Positions 5,653-5,926 of a stretch of DNA of 5,926 bases are shown here, piece by piece. The stretch spans positions 1 to 5,926 of the forward strand of contig VGSO01000192.1 in NCBI GenBank assembly GCA_016874945.1, in the 5' to 3' direction. The DNA comes from Deltaproteobacteria bacterium. Lineage in GTDB: Bacteria > Desulfobacterota > Desulfobaccia > Desulfobaccales > 0-14-0-80-60-11. The notes beneath the pieces are model-generated. The model was not told the DNA's origin, searched no databases, and saw only the letters and a program-made list of their open reading frames with translations. Every line of letters starts with the position of its first letter. Positions within the stretch are counted from its first letter, which is position 1. The position numbers and the translations under genes are program-made.

Positions 5653-5778
5653 TACCAAGTTGCGCTCAAAGAGGTAATTTTGAGTTTGTCATTCTGAACG
5701 GAGCGAAGCGGAGTGAAGAATCTAGATTCTTCGCTGCGCTCAGAATGACAATTCTACTCGTTTGATCGCAACTCGGTA
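5653..5778. mobile_element. MITE-like nested palindrome with TAA flanks
   Basis: The outer arms 5653-5670 (TACCAAGTTGCGCTCAAA) and 5761-5778 are inverted repeats matching at 16 of 18 positions. TAA abuts both ends (5650-5652 and 5779-5781), consistent with a target-site duplication. Inside is a second inverted repeat, TTGTCATTCTGA (5686-5697) with TCAGAATGACAA (5740-5751), and the centre is a perfect 18-base palindrome, GAAGAATCTAGATTCTTC (5715-5732). The inner part matches a widespread bacterial intergenic palindrome whose chance translation contains LSAAKNLD. The element is non-coding. The left inner arm carries about ten extra bases (around 5698-5712) that the right arm lacks. Confidence 0.65.
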
Positions 5779-5789
5779 TAAGACGCGCC

Positions 5790-5926
5790 CTACGGAAAAT
5801 TTTTACCCTTAAGCCCCAGGCCCTGGAGGCGGTCCTGCAGCTCCCCGGCCGCGGCTTCGCCCTGGAATTGGAAGGGTATCCGCCAGCTCCCGATAAAAAT
5901 GGGCAGGCGGACCCCACCCAGAAGCT
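5790..5926 (-). CDS. Possible C-terminal end of an unidentified protein (5' end outside the window)
   Basis: On the minus strand a frame is open from the right edge to a TAG at 5792-5790, giving 44 residues that end GLGLKGKNFP. Third codon positions are mostly G or C, as in the liv genes, and the stop falls just outside the repeat element ending at 5778, which is what a real gene end would look like. The visible stretch begins LLGGVRLPIFIGSW, then has a Glu/Ala/Leu-rich segment GEAAAGELQDRLQ. I do not recognise the family. The exact antisense frame and another minus-strand frame are also open here, so this is tentative. If real, it reads toward the liv operon in the same direction. Confidence 0.4.
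   Translation of the reverse strand, partial: LLGGVRLPIFIGSWRIPFQFQGEAAAGELQDRLQGLGLKGKNFP

Noticed and set aside
5666..5917. 83-codon minus-strand frame containing ILSAAKNLDSS
   Set aside because: Its C-terminal half is translated from the palindromic repeat at 5653-5778. LSAAKNLD peptides are a familiar artefact of this repeat, so it is not a credible gene.

Overview
The window holds one complete high-affinity branched-chain amino-acid type (HAAT) ABC importer operon on the minus strand. It is framed by mobile and repeat DNA. In transcription order the genes are livK/J-type binding protein (5230-3974), livH (3882-3025), livM (3024-2056), livG (2059-1316) and livF (1102-383). This is the classical K-H-M-G-F order. 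The secreted binding protein captures the ligand in the periplasm, LivH and LivM form the membrane channel, and LivG and LivF are the two cytoplasmic ATPases. The likely ligand is a branched-chain or related amino acid, but these sequences do not prove the substrate.

The host is a Gram-negative-type bacterium, because the binding protein has a cleavable signal peptide and no lipobox. Coding regions are rich in G and C, with a strong preference for G/C at third codon positions, and the intergenic DNA is AT-rich. Intergenic palindromic repeats of kinds common in Deltaproteobacteria/Desulfobacterota are abundant. That lineage is my best guess, but no phylogenetic marker gene is present.

Layout: 1-348 is the 3' part of an IS630-family transposase on the plus strand, lying tail to tail with livF. 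383-1102 is livF. 1103-1315 is an unusual 213-base gap between livF and livG, made almost entirely of a hairpin repeat (1124-1157) and a MITE-like element (1172-1303) with 17-base terminal inverted repeats and flanking TAAA. 1316-3882 is the tightly packed livG-livM-livH block, with a 4-base overlap and a zero-base junction. 3883-3973 is a 91-base spacer of short direct and inverted repeats between the binding-protein and permease genes. 3974-5230 is the binding-protein gene. 5231-5789 is non-coding: a strong Shine-Dalgarno sequence, an AT-rich leader with an inverted repeat, two tandem GC-rich hairpins, a weak terminator-like hairpin and a second MITE-like nested palindrome (5653-5778) flanked by TAA. 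At the right edge there may be the C-terminal end of another minus-strand gene (5790-5926).

The transporter itself is ordinary. The points worth a second look are the density and variety of palindromic elements in every gap of the operon large enough to hold them, two of which carry apparent TAA/TAAA target duplications, and the degenerate ABC signature motif in LivG. I see no convincing undescribed defence, RNA or enzymatic system.
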